Positions 33,273-41,300 of a stretch of DNA of 64,000 bases are shown here, piece by piece. A model generated the notes under the pieces. It saw nothing but the letters and a program-made list of their open reading frames with translations, searched no databases and had not been told where the DNA came from. The stretch's first letter is position 1. Each line of letters opens with the position of its first letter. Position numbers and translations under genes: made by a program. The stretch comes from KBS-96 sp964247975 (lineage in GTDB: Bacteria > Acidobacteriota > Terriglobia > Bryobacterales > Bryobacteraceae): NCBI GenBank assembly GCA_964247975.1, contig CAXTWH010000016.1:1-64000 (forward strand), written 5' to 3'.

Positions 33273-35399
33273 CTAGGCCAAATGCAGCAATACCAACAAT
33301 TGATCAATCAGCCAAATGCCGGGAAACGGAACAACAATGCCGCCGAGCCCATATACCAGCAGATTGCGCCGCAACAATCCGGCTGCGCTTTGCGGACGAT
33401 ACTTTACTCCTCGCAACGCCAAAGGCACTAACGCTACAATAATCAGCGCATTGAAGATAACCGCCGCCAGAATGGCACTTTGCGGGGTGTGCAAGCGCAT
33501 GATGTTCAACGCGCCCAAAGCCGGATACGTCGTCATGAACATGGCCGGAATGATAGCGAAATACTTAGCCACATCATTGGCAATGGAAAACGTGGTTAAT
33601 GCGCCGCGCGTAATCAACAACTGCTTGCCGATGGCTACCACTTCAATCAGCTTGGTTGGATTGCTATCTAAATCCACCATATTGCCGGCTTCTTTCGCCG
33701 CCATCGTGCCGGTGTTCATCGCCAGGCCGACATCGGCCTGGGCTAAGGCTGGAGCATCATTGGTTCCATCTCCGGTCATCGCCACCAGCCGTCCTTCAGC
33801 TTGTTCGCGCCGGATGTATTCCAGTTTGTCTTTCGGCGTTGCCTGCGCCAGAAAGTCGTCTACGCCTGCTTCATTCGCAATCGCCGCCGCAGTGAGCGGA
33901 TTATCGCCGGTAATCATCACCGATCGAATGCCCATTGCGCGCAGATGCGTCAGGCGTTCTTTCATCCCGCCTTTCACAATGTCTTTCAGGTAGATAACGC
34001 CCAGCACCCGACGATCTTCCGCAACAGCCAATGGCGTGCCGCCGGAACGGGATATCTGTTCAGCAATTTCAAACAACTGGGGAGGAACTTCTCCGCCCTT
34101 TTCCCGAACAAAGCCTGCAATTGCTTCGGTTGCGCCTTTGCGCAAACTTTTATGGTCAAAATCCACCCCGCTCATGCGCGTATAAGCGGAAAATGGAATG
34201 AACTGAGCGCCCTGATCAAGCACTTGGCGGCCGCGCAGATGATATTTTTCCTTCGCCAACACCACCACTGACCGGCCTTCCGGCGTTTCATCAGCCAAGC
34301 TTGCCAATTGCGCCGCATTGGCCAATTCCTCTTCGCTCGCTCCGGCGACGGTTTTAAATTCAACCGCCTGCCGATTGCCTAGCGTGATCGTGCCGGTTTT
34401 ATCGAGCAGCAAGGTATTAATATCGCCCGACACTTCCACCGCTTTTCCGCTCATCGCCAGCACATTATGCTGCATCACGCGATCCATTCCCGCAATGCCG
34501 ATGGCTGATAATAATCCGCCGATTGTGGTGGGAATCAAACAAACCAGCAGCGATACCAGCATTGCAATGCCCGGCACCATTCCCGCGCCGATTGCATTTA
34601 CGGTGTACACGGCGAACGGCTGCAGCGAAACCACCGCCAGCAGAAAAATCAGCGTGAGTCCCGCAATCAGTATGTTCAGCGCAATCTCGTTCGGCGTTTT
34701 CTGGCGCTCCGCGCCTTCCACCAGCGCAATCATGCGGTCCAGAAATGTTTCGCCCGGGTTCGAAGTGATCTTAATTTTGATGTGATCAGACAAAACACGA
34801 GTACCGCCTGTTACCGCGCTGCGATCGCCGCCCGATTCCCGAATGACCGGCGCGCTTTCGCCGGTAATGACCGATTCATCAACTGTGGCAATGCCTTCAA
34901 TCACCTCGCCGTCGCCCGGGATGATATCGCCCGCTTCGCAGAAAACAATGTCCCCCGATTGCAGCTTGGAAGCAGGAACAATTTCAACGCTTCCCTTGGG
35001 ATAAACTTTGCGCGCCGATGTATCGGTTTTGGTTTTCCGCAGCGTGTCGGCTTGGGCTTTGCCGCGCGCTTCCGCCATAGCTTCGGCAAAATTGGCAAAC
35101 AGGACCGTAAACCACAGCCATAAAGTAATCTGAAAGGTAAATCCCAAACCGCCGACGCCGCGAAACGCATCGCGCACAAACAGCAGTGAAGTCACTGCGG
35201 CGCAGACTTCCACCACAAAGATCACCGGATTCTTCGCCAGTACCGCCGGGTTCAGCTTCAGAAAGGATTCTTTAATTGCCCGCGACAGTATTTCTTTTTC
35301 AAATAAGGGTCTGGCTTTTGCCAGTCGCTTGGGAATTAATGCGGCAGCGTCGCCGGAATTTCCTTCCGCAGTTGGCGGTTTCTCAATCACAGTAGACAT
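33273..35399 (-). CDS. kdpB: Potassium-transporting P-type ATPase subunit B
   Basis: 708 residues. It is the catalytic P-type ATPase of the KdpFABC pump in the inner membrane. The phosphorylated Asp333 lies in DKTGTI; the actuator loop TGES is at 179-182; the nucleotide and hinge parts include MTGDGTNDAPALAQADVGLAMN. Helix M4 carries the CLIPTTIGGLL motif. The N-terminus has a variable 25-residue extension. Its active site and length are intact. It sits between kdpA and kdpC with short gaps. Confidence 0.98.
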   Translation of the reverse strand: MSTVIEKPPTAEGNSGDAAALIPKRLAKARPLFEKEILSRAIKESFLKLNPAVLAKNPVIFVVEVCAAVTSLLFVRDAFRGVGGLGFTFQITLWLWFTVLFANFAEAMAEARGKAQADTLRKTKTDTSARKVYPKGSVEIVPASKLQSGDIVFCEAGDIIPGDGEVIEGIATVDESVITGESAPVIRESGGDRSAVTGGTRVLSDHIKIKITSNPGETFLDRMIALVEGAERQKTPNEIALNILIAGLTLIFLLAVVSLQPFAVYTVNAIGAGMVPGIAMLVSLLVCLIPTTIGGLLSAIGIAGMDRVMQHNVLAMSGKAVEVSGDINTLLLDKTGTITLGNRQAVEFKTVAGASEEELANAAQLASLADETPEGRSVVVLAKEKYHLRGRQVLDQGAQFIPFSAYTRMSGVDFDHKSLRKGATEAIAGFVREKGGEVPPQLFEIAEQISRSGGTPLAVAEDRRVLGVIYLKDIVKGGMKERLTHLRAMGIRSVMITGDNPLTAAAIANEAGVDDFLAQATPKDKLEYIRREQAEGRLVAMTGDGTNDAPALAQADVGLAMNTGTMAAKEAGNMVDLDSNPTKLIEVVAIGKQLLITRGALTTFSIANDVAKYFAIIPAMFMTTYPALGALNIMRLHTPQSAILAAVIFNALIIVALVPLALRGVKYRPQSAAGLLRRNLLVYGLGGIVVPFPGIWLIDQLLVLLHLA

Positions 35400-35422
35400 T
35401 TATTTACTCCGGAGCCCACTTA

Positions 35423-37210
35423 TTACAGCAATGGCAAGAACAACGAAAAAAGCTTCTGTTGTTCCATCAGAAAATGCTCCACAATCGGTCCTAAAGAAAG
35501 AGCCGGAAAATAGGTAAGAGCGCCGACAATCATTACCGTGCCGATTAACAAGCCGACAAATAACGGCCCATGCGTCGGCAGAGTGCCGCTGGTTTGGGGA
35601 AGTCTTCTTTTGGCTGCCAAACTGCCGGCGGCGGCAATCAAGGGCAGCAGAAAAAAGAATCGCCCCACCAGCATGGTGATGCCGAGCGTGCTGTTATACC
35701 AGGGCGTATTGGTGTTGATTCCCGCAAAAGCGCTGCCGTTGTTAGCGGCTGCGGAAGTGTAAGCGTATAACAATTCTCCAAAACCGTGCGGACCACCGTT
35801 GTTCAGATTTGCAATCGCCGCGCCGGGCGCATTCCAGTACCCGTGAGCTTGAAACGGAATCACCGATCCGATGCCGGCAAAAAACAGAATGCTGAGCGCT
35901 GTGGCAATGACCGCCAGCATGGTCATTTTCACTTCCCGCTGTTCAATCTTCTTGCCGATGTATTCCGGCGTTCTTCCCACCATCAGGCCGGCAATAAACA
36001 CCGCGAGAATGGCGAACAACAGCATTCCATAAAGCCCTGCGCCTACACCTCCGAAAATGACCTCGCCGGTCATCATGTTGAACAAAACAACTAAACCGCT
36101 GATCGGCAGCAGGGTGTCATGCGCGGCGTTGATTGCTCCGCAGCTTGCATCAGTAGTGACAGTGGCAAACAACGCGGAAGCGGGAATGCCGAACCGTGTT
36201 TCTTTGCCTTCCATGTTGCCGCCGGATTGGGTGCTGGTAGCCTCGGTTTGCACGCCCATTTTCTGGAGCACCGGATTTCCTTTTTGTTCAGCGGCGTAGC
36301 TAAAGCAAACACCGGCTAAAAATAAAACGCTCATGGCCGCGAACAGCGCCCAGCCTTGCTTCTGATCGCGCACCATTTTGCCGAAGGTATAAGTCAACCC
36401 GGCCGGTATCACGAAAATCAGCAGCATCTCTACAAAGTTTGTGATTGGAGTGGGATTCTCATAGGGGTGCGATGAGTTCGCGTTGAAAAAGCCGCCGCCA
36501 TTGGTGCCGAGCATCTTAATTGCTTCCTGCGAAGCCACTGGACCTTGCGGAATGGTTTGGGTTGCGCCGCTTAGCGTTTGCGCCGTTGCCGCCGGATGCA
36601 GATTCTGTATCACGCCCTGCGAACACAGCCATAACGCAATCACAAACGAGGCCGGCAGCAGCACATAAACCGTGGTCCGCGTAAAATCAACCCAGAAGTT
36701 CCCTACTGTTTTCGATTCCTGCCGGGCAAATCCCCGGATCAAAACCAGCGCTACCGCAATGCCCACCGCCGCCGAAGCGAAGTTCTGCACCGTCAGCGCA
36801 GCCGTCTGCACGAAGTAGCTTAAAGTTGACTCACCGCTGTAAGACTGCCAATTGGTATTGGATATAAAACTGATCGCAGTGTTGAAGGCCAAATCAGGAC
36901 TGACGTTGGCCGCGCCGAAATGAGCGGGATTCCAGGGCAGCAAACCTTGTAGCCGTTGAATCAGGTACACAAAAAGAAAACTGATGAAGCTGAAAGCAAG
37001 TAAAGCAACTGAATAATGCGTCCAGCGCTGCTCATTCTGTTCCTGAATGCCGCAGAAGCGATACACCAGCACTTCCAGCCAGCGCAAAACCGGATGCAAA
37101 AACGTGCGCTTGCCTTCATACAGATTGGCCAGAAAGGAGCCTACCGGTTTTGTGAGAAGAGCGATAATGACGAAGTACAAAACGATTTGAACGATACCTG
37201 CAGCAGTCAT
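35423..37210 (-). CDS. kdpA: Potassium-transporting ATPase potassium-binding subunit A
   Basis: 595 residues with about ten membrane helices. KdpA is a SKT-superfamily channel-like subunit with four selectivity segments; visible parts are FNTAISFISNTNWQSYSGE, LGTNGGGFFNANSSHPYENP, TDASCGAINAAHDTLLPISG and AYTSAAANNGSAFAGIN. It forms the potassium filter of the pump and starts 12 bases after kdpF ends. Confidence 0.98.
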   Translation of the reverse strand: MTAAGIVQIVLYFVIIALLTKPVGSFLANLYEGKRTFLHPVLRWLEVLVYRFCGIQEQNEQRWTHYSVALLAFSFISFLFVYLIQRLQGLLPWNPAHFGAANVSPDLAFNTAISFISNTNWQSYSGESTLSYFVQTAALTVQNFASAAVGIAVALVLIRGFARQESKTVGNFWVDFTRTTVYVLLPASFVIALWLCSQGVIQNLHPAATAQTLSGATQTIPQGPVASQEAIKMLGTNGGGFFNANSSHPYENPTPITNFVEMLLIFVIPAGLTYTFGKMVRDQKQGWALFAAMSVLFLAGVCFSYAAEQKGNPVLQKMGVQTEATSTQSGGNMEGKETRFGIPASALFATVTTDASCGAINAAHDTLLPISGLVVLFNMMTGEVIFGGVGAGLYGMLLFAILAVFIAGLMVGRTPEYIGKKIEQREVKMTMLAVIATALSILFFAGIGSVIPFQAHGYWNAPGAAIANLNNGGPHGFGELLYAYTSAAANNGSAFAGINTNTPWYNSTLGITMLVGRFFFLLPLIAAAGSLAAKRRLPQTSGTLPTHGPLFVGLLIGTVMIVGALTYFPALSLGPIVEHFLMEQQKLFSLFLPLL

Positions 37211-37222
37211 AGGAAATCCTAA

Positions 37223-37306
37223 TCAGAAGCGCTCCGGCTTCAACAGCGCGTACATCAGATAAACAAACAAAGACGCTCCGAGTAGAGCAAACAAAAAGTA
37301 ATCCAT
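37223..37306 (-). CDS. kdpF: KdpF, 27-residue membrane peptide of the Kdp complex
   Basis: A 27-residue reading frame (ATG at 37306, TGA at 37223) starting MDYFLFALLGA and ending ALLKPERF. It is one membrane helix with a charged end, which is the pattern of KdpF (ending YALLKPERF or similar), immediately before kdpA. KdpF stabilises the KdpABC complex. It is too short for standard gene calling, so the evidence is position, length and the recognisable end. Confidence 0.85.
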   Translation of the reverse strand: MDYFLFALLGASLFVYLMYALLKPERF

Positions 37307-37310
37307 AACT

Positions 37311-37394
37311 TCACAATTTCTCGCAGGCTTTCACCAGTCCCCAGCAAAGCAGAAAAAGAACCGTTCCCAGCAGAAGAAAAACAATATCGAGCAT
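37311..37394 (-). CDS. Second 27-residue membrane peptide upstream of kdpF
   Basis: A 27-residue frame begins at ATG 37394 and ends at TGA 37311, four bases before the kdpF start. It starts MLDIVFLLLG, has the segment FLLCWGLVKACEKL, and forms one membrane helix with a positive tail. I recall similar very short peptides with a W-V-ACE(K/R)L ending encoded just upstream of kdpF in other bacteria, but cannot verify this here. There is no clear ribosome binding site. A longer start at an in-frame TTG nine bases upstream is possible. Function unknown; a Kdp accessory peptide is likely from position. Confidence 0.65.
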   Translation of the reverse strand: MLDIVFLLLGTVLFLLCWGLVKACEKL

Positions 37395-37433
37395 CAGAAT
37401 CAATACCGCACTAATGAAAGTAACAGCAAAACG

Positions 37434-37477
37434 ATAAGGAAGTTATAGGCAGGTCATAAGGATTTTATAAGGGCTTT
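37434..37477. promoter_or_regulatory. Four direct repeats spaced 11 bp upstream of kdpF, candidate KdpE sites
   Basis: ATAAGG-type 11-mers begin at 37434, 37445, 37456 and 37467 (ATAAGGAAGTT, ATAGGCAGGTC, ATAAGGATTTT, ATAAGGGCTTT). The period is exactly 11 bp, about one helical turn. OmpR-family regulators such as KdpE bind tandem direct repeats with this spacing. They lie between kdpE and the small peptide genes, just upstream of where a kdpFABC promoter must be. Confidence 0.6.
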
Positions 37478-37479
37478 CG

Positions 37480-38181
37480 TTATTCAGGAGCTTCGGGCGG
37501 CCGAAACCGGTATCCCACCCAGGGTTCCGTCAAAATAAAATCAGGCTTCTCCGGAACAGCTTCCACTTTGCGCCGAAGCTGCTTGATGAACACGCGCAGG
37601 TACTCCACCTGCTCGCCATAATCGGGTCCCCAAACCGCTTGCAACAATTCACGATGCGAAATAGCTTGGTTCGGGTGAGTCACCAGATAACGCAGCAGAT
37701 CGAATTCTTTGGGAGTCAGGCGAACCGTCTCGCCTTTTACAGTTAAACAACGAGACTTAAAATCAATGTGCACATCGCCAAAGCTCGATTCGGAAACACC
37801 GCCCCCGGTGGAAACCAACGAACGCCGCAGGTTAGACCGGATGCGGGCCAGCAGTTCCGGCATTCCGAAAGGTTTAGTCACAAAGTCATCGGCCCCCGCA
37901 TCAAGCGCCTGCACTTTGTCTTTTTCCTCGTTCCGAACCGTCAGCATAATAATCGGAACCGCGGACGCGCTCCGAATTTCCCGGCAGGTGGCCAAACCGC
38001 CGATGCCGTGCATGTTCATATCCAGCAGCACCAGATCGAACGTTTCTTCCCGCAGTTGCAGCACCGCTTCTTCGCCGCTGCGCGCGTCTACTGTTTCATA
38101 GCCTGCGCTGACCAGGCTCGCACGCAGCACTCGGCGAATCTGCGCTTCATCATCAACAATCAAAATACGTCCTGTGCTCAT
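37480..38181 (-). CDS. kdpE: Response regulator KdpE (OmpR family)
   Basis: 233 residues. The receiver domain holds IVDDE (acidic pocket 10-12), phosphoacceptor Asp54 in LVLLDMNM, and the KPF loop. The C-terminal winged helix (VRLTPKEFDLLRYLVTHPNQAISHRELLQAVWG) is of the Trans_reg_C type. It starts 2 bases after the kinase gene ends and lies directly before the kdpFABC promoter, so the pair forms the activator operon. Confidence 0.95.
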   Translation of the reverse strand: MSTGRILIVDDEAQIRRVLRASLVSAGYETVDARSGEEAVLQLREETFDLVLLDMNMHGIGGLATCREIRSASAVPIIMLTVRNEEKDKVQALDAGADDFVTKPFGMPELLARIRSNLRRSLVSTGGGVSESSFGDVHIDFKSRCLTVKGETVRLTPKEFDLLRYLVTHPNQAISHRELLQAVWGPDYGEQVEYLRVFIKQLRRKVEAVPEKPDFILTEPWVGYRFRPPEAPE

Positions 38182-38183
38182 AT

Positions 38184-39641
38184 TTAAAGGATGGCGTCCG
38201 CCAAAGGAATCGAAATACTGAACACTGAACCGGCACCTGAACCGCTGCTTTGCACGGTAATGATCCCGCCGTGCGCTTGCACAACGTCTTTCGCAATCGC
38301 CAAACCCAGCCCCGCGCCGGATACGCTCTGCCGGGTAGCCGCCAGGCGGTAAAAGCGCTCAAAAATTTTTTCCTGCTCCTGCTGGGGAATGCCTGTTCCC
38401 TGGTCTTCCACTTTAAATATCATCCCGGTTTCACTGTTTTCAACGCTGATTCGCAGCGAACTGCCGGGCGGTGAATACTTGGCCGCATTGCTGACCAATT
38501 GCCGAAACGCTAATTGCAGCAGTTCGCAATCAGCGTTTACCGGCGGCAGGTTTGATGGAATTTCAATACTTAAATTATGGCTTTCCAGAGTTCGTTTCAA
38601 CGGCTCCAAAGCTCCCTGCACAACATCAGCCGGAACACAATCGCTCCGATTCAAGCGGATGGAACCGGCATCCAATCGCGCCATTTGAATTGCTTCTGTT
38701 ACCAGAACACTCAGCCGGTCAGTTTCTTCATCCACCACCGTCAACAGTTCACGATAATTATCGGAACTGAACCCGGTATCCTCATCGAGCAAAGTGGTGC
38801 TGGCCGCCTTGATCGCCGTTAACGGCGTTTTGAACTCGTGCGCGATAGCATCGAGCAGCGTCGATTTGAATTCGTCGCTTTGCCGCGCAGCTTCCGCTCG
38901 GCTCGACTGTTCGTATACGTTTGACCGTTCCATCCCGATCGCGGCTAAATTGGCAACCCCTTGCAATGCGCTATCAGACAACGAACTGACCAACATCGCT
39001 AAACTGCCGATCGGCTCGCCTCCCAAACGAATCGCCGTTACCGTAAGCTGCCGGTCAGGATTCCGCATCTGCGTGCCGCGCGACGCCGATTCACGCAGCA
39101 GTTCTTCCGCCCCATCGATATCCTGCGGCCCGGCACGAAACAAACGATTGCTTTGTTTTTCATATAAGGCGACAGCGGCCGCTTCCATCACCCGCGCTAC
39201 GTGCGCGGCAATCTGCTGTGGAATCGAGGTGGCCGGATCCAGCAGCAGCATGGCTCGGCTTAGGCTGTAAAGCTGTTCCATTTCCCGTTGGCGGTCGATC
39301 GCCTGGATGGCTTGCTGCCGTACTTTGGCGAATAACTGACTTACCGTAACCGACGTTCCCCAAAACGTCACCAGCGCCACCCAGTTCTGCGGATCAACAA
39401 TAGTGAGCGTTCCCACCGGCGGCAGAAAGAAAAAATTAAACAGAAGCACCGCCGCCACCGAAGCAAAAGTAGATTCCACCAGGCCCCAACGCGGCGCTAC
39501 GGCCAGGATTGCCAGTAAATAAATAAAACCGGCGGTGGTTGCATTCACATGCGCGATCCGAAAACACAAAAGCGTAGCCAACACCAGAATGCCTGCGATG
39601 ATCGCCAAGCGATAAAAAATTCTGATTTGAAGGCTGGGCAT
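38184..39641 (-). CDS. KdpD-like sensor histidine kinase lacking the N-terminal KdpD domain
   Basis: 485 residues that match only the second half of KdpD. Four N-terminal membrane helices form the DUF4118 domain (residues 10-105, with FNFFFLPPVGTLTI), then a GAF-like region (about 125-245), the H-box LLDAIAHEFKTPLTAI with His268, and an ATPase domain with DQGTGIP and GAGLGLAIAKDV. The cytoplasmic KdpD/USP half is absent and is present instead as two separate genes at 30410 and 31551. It signals to KdpE, the next gene. Divergent from the M28 peptidase gene by 24 bases. Confidence 0.93.
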   Translation of the reverse strand: MPSLQIRIFYRLAIIAGILVLATLLCFRIAHVNATTAGFIYLLAILAVAPRWGLVESTFASVAAVLLFNFFFLPPVGTLTIVDPQNWVALVTFWGTSVTVSQLFAKVRQQAIQAIDRQREMEQLYSLSRAMLLLDPATSIPQQIAAHVARVMEAAAVALYEKQSNRLFRAGPQDIDGAEELLRESASRGTQMRNPDRQLTVTAIRLGGEPIGSLAMLVSSLSDSALQGVANLAAIGMERSNVYEQSSRAEAARQSDEFKSTLLDAIAHEFKTPLTAIKAASTTLLDEDTGFSSDNYRELLTVVDEETDRLSVLVTEAIQMARLDAGSIRLNRSDCVPADVVQGALEPLKRTLESHNLSIEIPSNLPPVNADCELLQLAFRQLVSNAAKYSPPGSSLRISVENSETGMIFKVEDQGTGIPQQEQEKIFERFYRLAATRQSVSGAGLGLAIAKDVVQAHGGIITVQSSGSGAGSVFSISIPLADAIL

Positions 39642-39665
39642 TGCGCGAATGTTTTAGTTTAGGAT

Positions 39666-41300
39666 ATGCGTTCTTTGTTGCTCCTCATTGTATGCGCCGT
39701 TTTTGCCGGCGCGCAAACGGATCCCCGCTCCTTACTGATCGTAAATCAAATCAAAAAAGAAGCGTTCACTCATTCGCAGGTCATGGAAACACTTTCCTAT
39801 CTGACCGATGTTTATGGTCCTCGGCTCACCGCCTCGCCCGAATTCAACGAAGCAGCGCAGTGGGCGATGAAGCGGCTGCAATCTTACGGCGTTCAAGACG
39901 TGCGCGAAGAAGCTTGGGGTCCGTTTGGACGTTCCTGGTCCATTCAGAGTTTTGTGTTGGACATGATGGCGCCGCGCTATTCGCATTTGGCCGCTGTTCC
40001 GCTGGCCTGGAGCGGCGCTACCAATGGCCCGGTAACCGGTGAAGTGATCGAAACTTTTCTCTCCACGAACGAATACAACCCCAAGAAATTTTCGGAAAAT
40101 ATCCAGGAGTTCGAAAAAAAATGGAAAGGCAAGCTGCGCAACAAAATTGTTCTGATTTCCAAACCGCCCAAAGACTCGCCGGAAACAGAACCCCGCTTCG
40201 AGCGTTACACCGACGCTCAACTGGCCGATATCGCCAAAGCCCCCTCGCCCCGCGCTGAAAAGAAAATAGATTTTCAAACATTGGAAGTGCCCGAAGATCC
40301 TGCCGAACGGCATGAGTTTTTTTCGTCCCTGCCCGAATCAGCTATCGACGAGCTGTTCGACAAGCTGGATGCCGAACAAAATAAACTGAGCCTGTTTTTG
40401 CATGAGGAAGGCGTGCTGGCCGCGATCCAAGCCGATTCCCGCGCCCACAATGCGCTGGATTTTGCCGAAGCCGCTGCTTCTGAAAAAGCTTCCATCTCCG
40501 TTGCAGCGCCCGCCTTTGTGGTGACCGCCGAACAATACTCACGCCTTACGCGATTAATCGACAAAAAAGTGCCGGTTACGATTCGAGCCGATTTAAAGAT
40601 CAAAGAATCAAACCAGAATGAGATGGCCCAGAACATTCTAGGCGAAATCCGCGGCACCGAAAAACCTGCTGAAGTGGTGATGATCGGCGCGCATTTCGAT
40701 TCCTGGCATAGTGGAACCGGCGCAACCGACAACGCAGCCGGCAGCGCGGTCATGATTGAAGTGATGCGTATTCTGAAAGCCTGTAATCTGCCGTTGAAGC
40801 GCACTGTGCGCATCGGGCTTTGGAGCGGCGAAGAACAAGGCATCTACGGCTCGAAAGCTTATGTGGTGAAGCATTTGGCCGACCCCAAAACCATGAACAC
40901 CACTGACGAATACAAAAACTTCGATGCTTATCTTAATCTCGATAACGGCAGCGGCAAAATACGCGGCGTTTACCTGCAAGGCAATGATGCGGCGCGGCCC
41001 TTGTTTGAACAGTATCTATCGCCGTTTCACGATATGGGCGCTTCCACGATCACGTTGAAAAATACCGGCGGCACCGATCACCTGTCGTTCGAGGCCGTAG
41101 GGCTGCCCGGATTCCAATTCATTCAGGACCCGCTCGATTACAGCACCATCACGCACCATTCCAATATGGACACCTACAGCCACGCTGTTCCCGAAGACCT
41201 GATGCAAGCCTCCGCCATTATCGCTTCGGTGGTTTACGAGATCGCCAACAGTTCCGAACGGTTCCCGCGTAAAACCATGCCTGAGCCGGAAAAGCATTAA
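39666..41300 (+). CDS. Secreted M28-family zinc aminopeptidase/carboxypeptidase
   Basis: 544 residues with a signal peptide (about 1-17). N-terminal segments (YLTDVYGPRLTASPEFNEAAQWAMKRL) and the PA insert are those of plasma glutamate carboxypeptidase-like M28 proteins. Zinc site: His343 in GAHFDSW, Asp355 in GATDNAAG, the Glu pair in WSGEEQGIYGS and the C-terminal HHSNMDTYSH. It would remove residues from peptides in the periplasm or outside. The frame ends on a stop codon that overlaps the MscS stop on the other strand. Confidence 0.92.
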   Translation: MRSLLLLIVCAVFAGAQTDPRSLLIVNQIKKEAFTHSQVMETLSYLTDVYGPRLTASPEFNEAAQWAMKRLQSYGVQDVREEAWGPFGRSWSIQSFVLDMMAPRYSHLAAVPLAWSGATNGPVTGEVIETFLSTNEYNPKKFSENIQEFEKKWKGKLRNKIVLISKPPKDSPETEPRFERYTDAQLADIAKAPSPRAEKKIDFQTLEVPEDPAERHEFFSSLPESAIDELFDKLDAEQNKLSLFLHEEGVLAAIQADSRAHNALDFAEAAASEKASISVAAPAFVVTAEQYSRLTRLIDKKVPVTIRADLKIKESNQNEMAQNILGEIRGTEKPAEVVMIGAHFDSWHSGTGATDNAAGSAVMIEVMRILKACNLPLKRTVRIGLWSGEEQGIYGSKAYVVKHLADPKTMNTTDEYKNFDAYLNLDNGSGKIRGVYLQGNDAARPLFEQYLSPFHDMGASTITLKNTGGTDHLSFEAVGLPGFQFIQDPLDYSTITHHSNMDTYSHAVPEDLMQASAIIASVVYEIANSSERFPRKTMPEPEKH

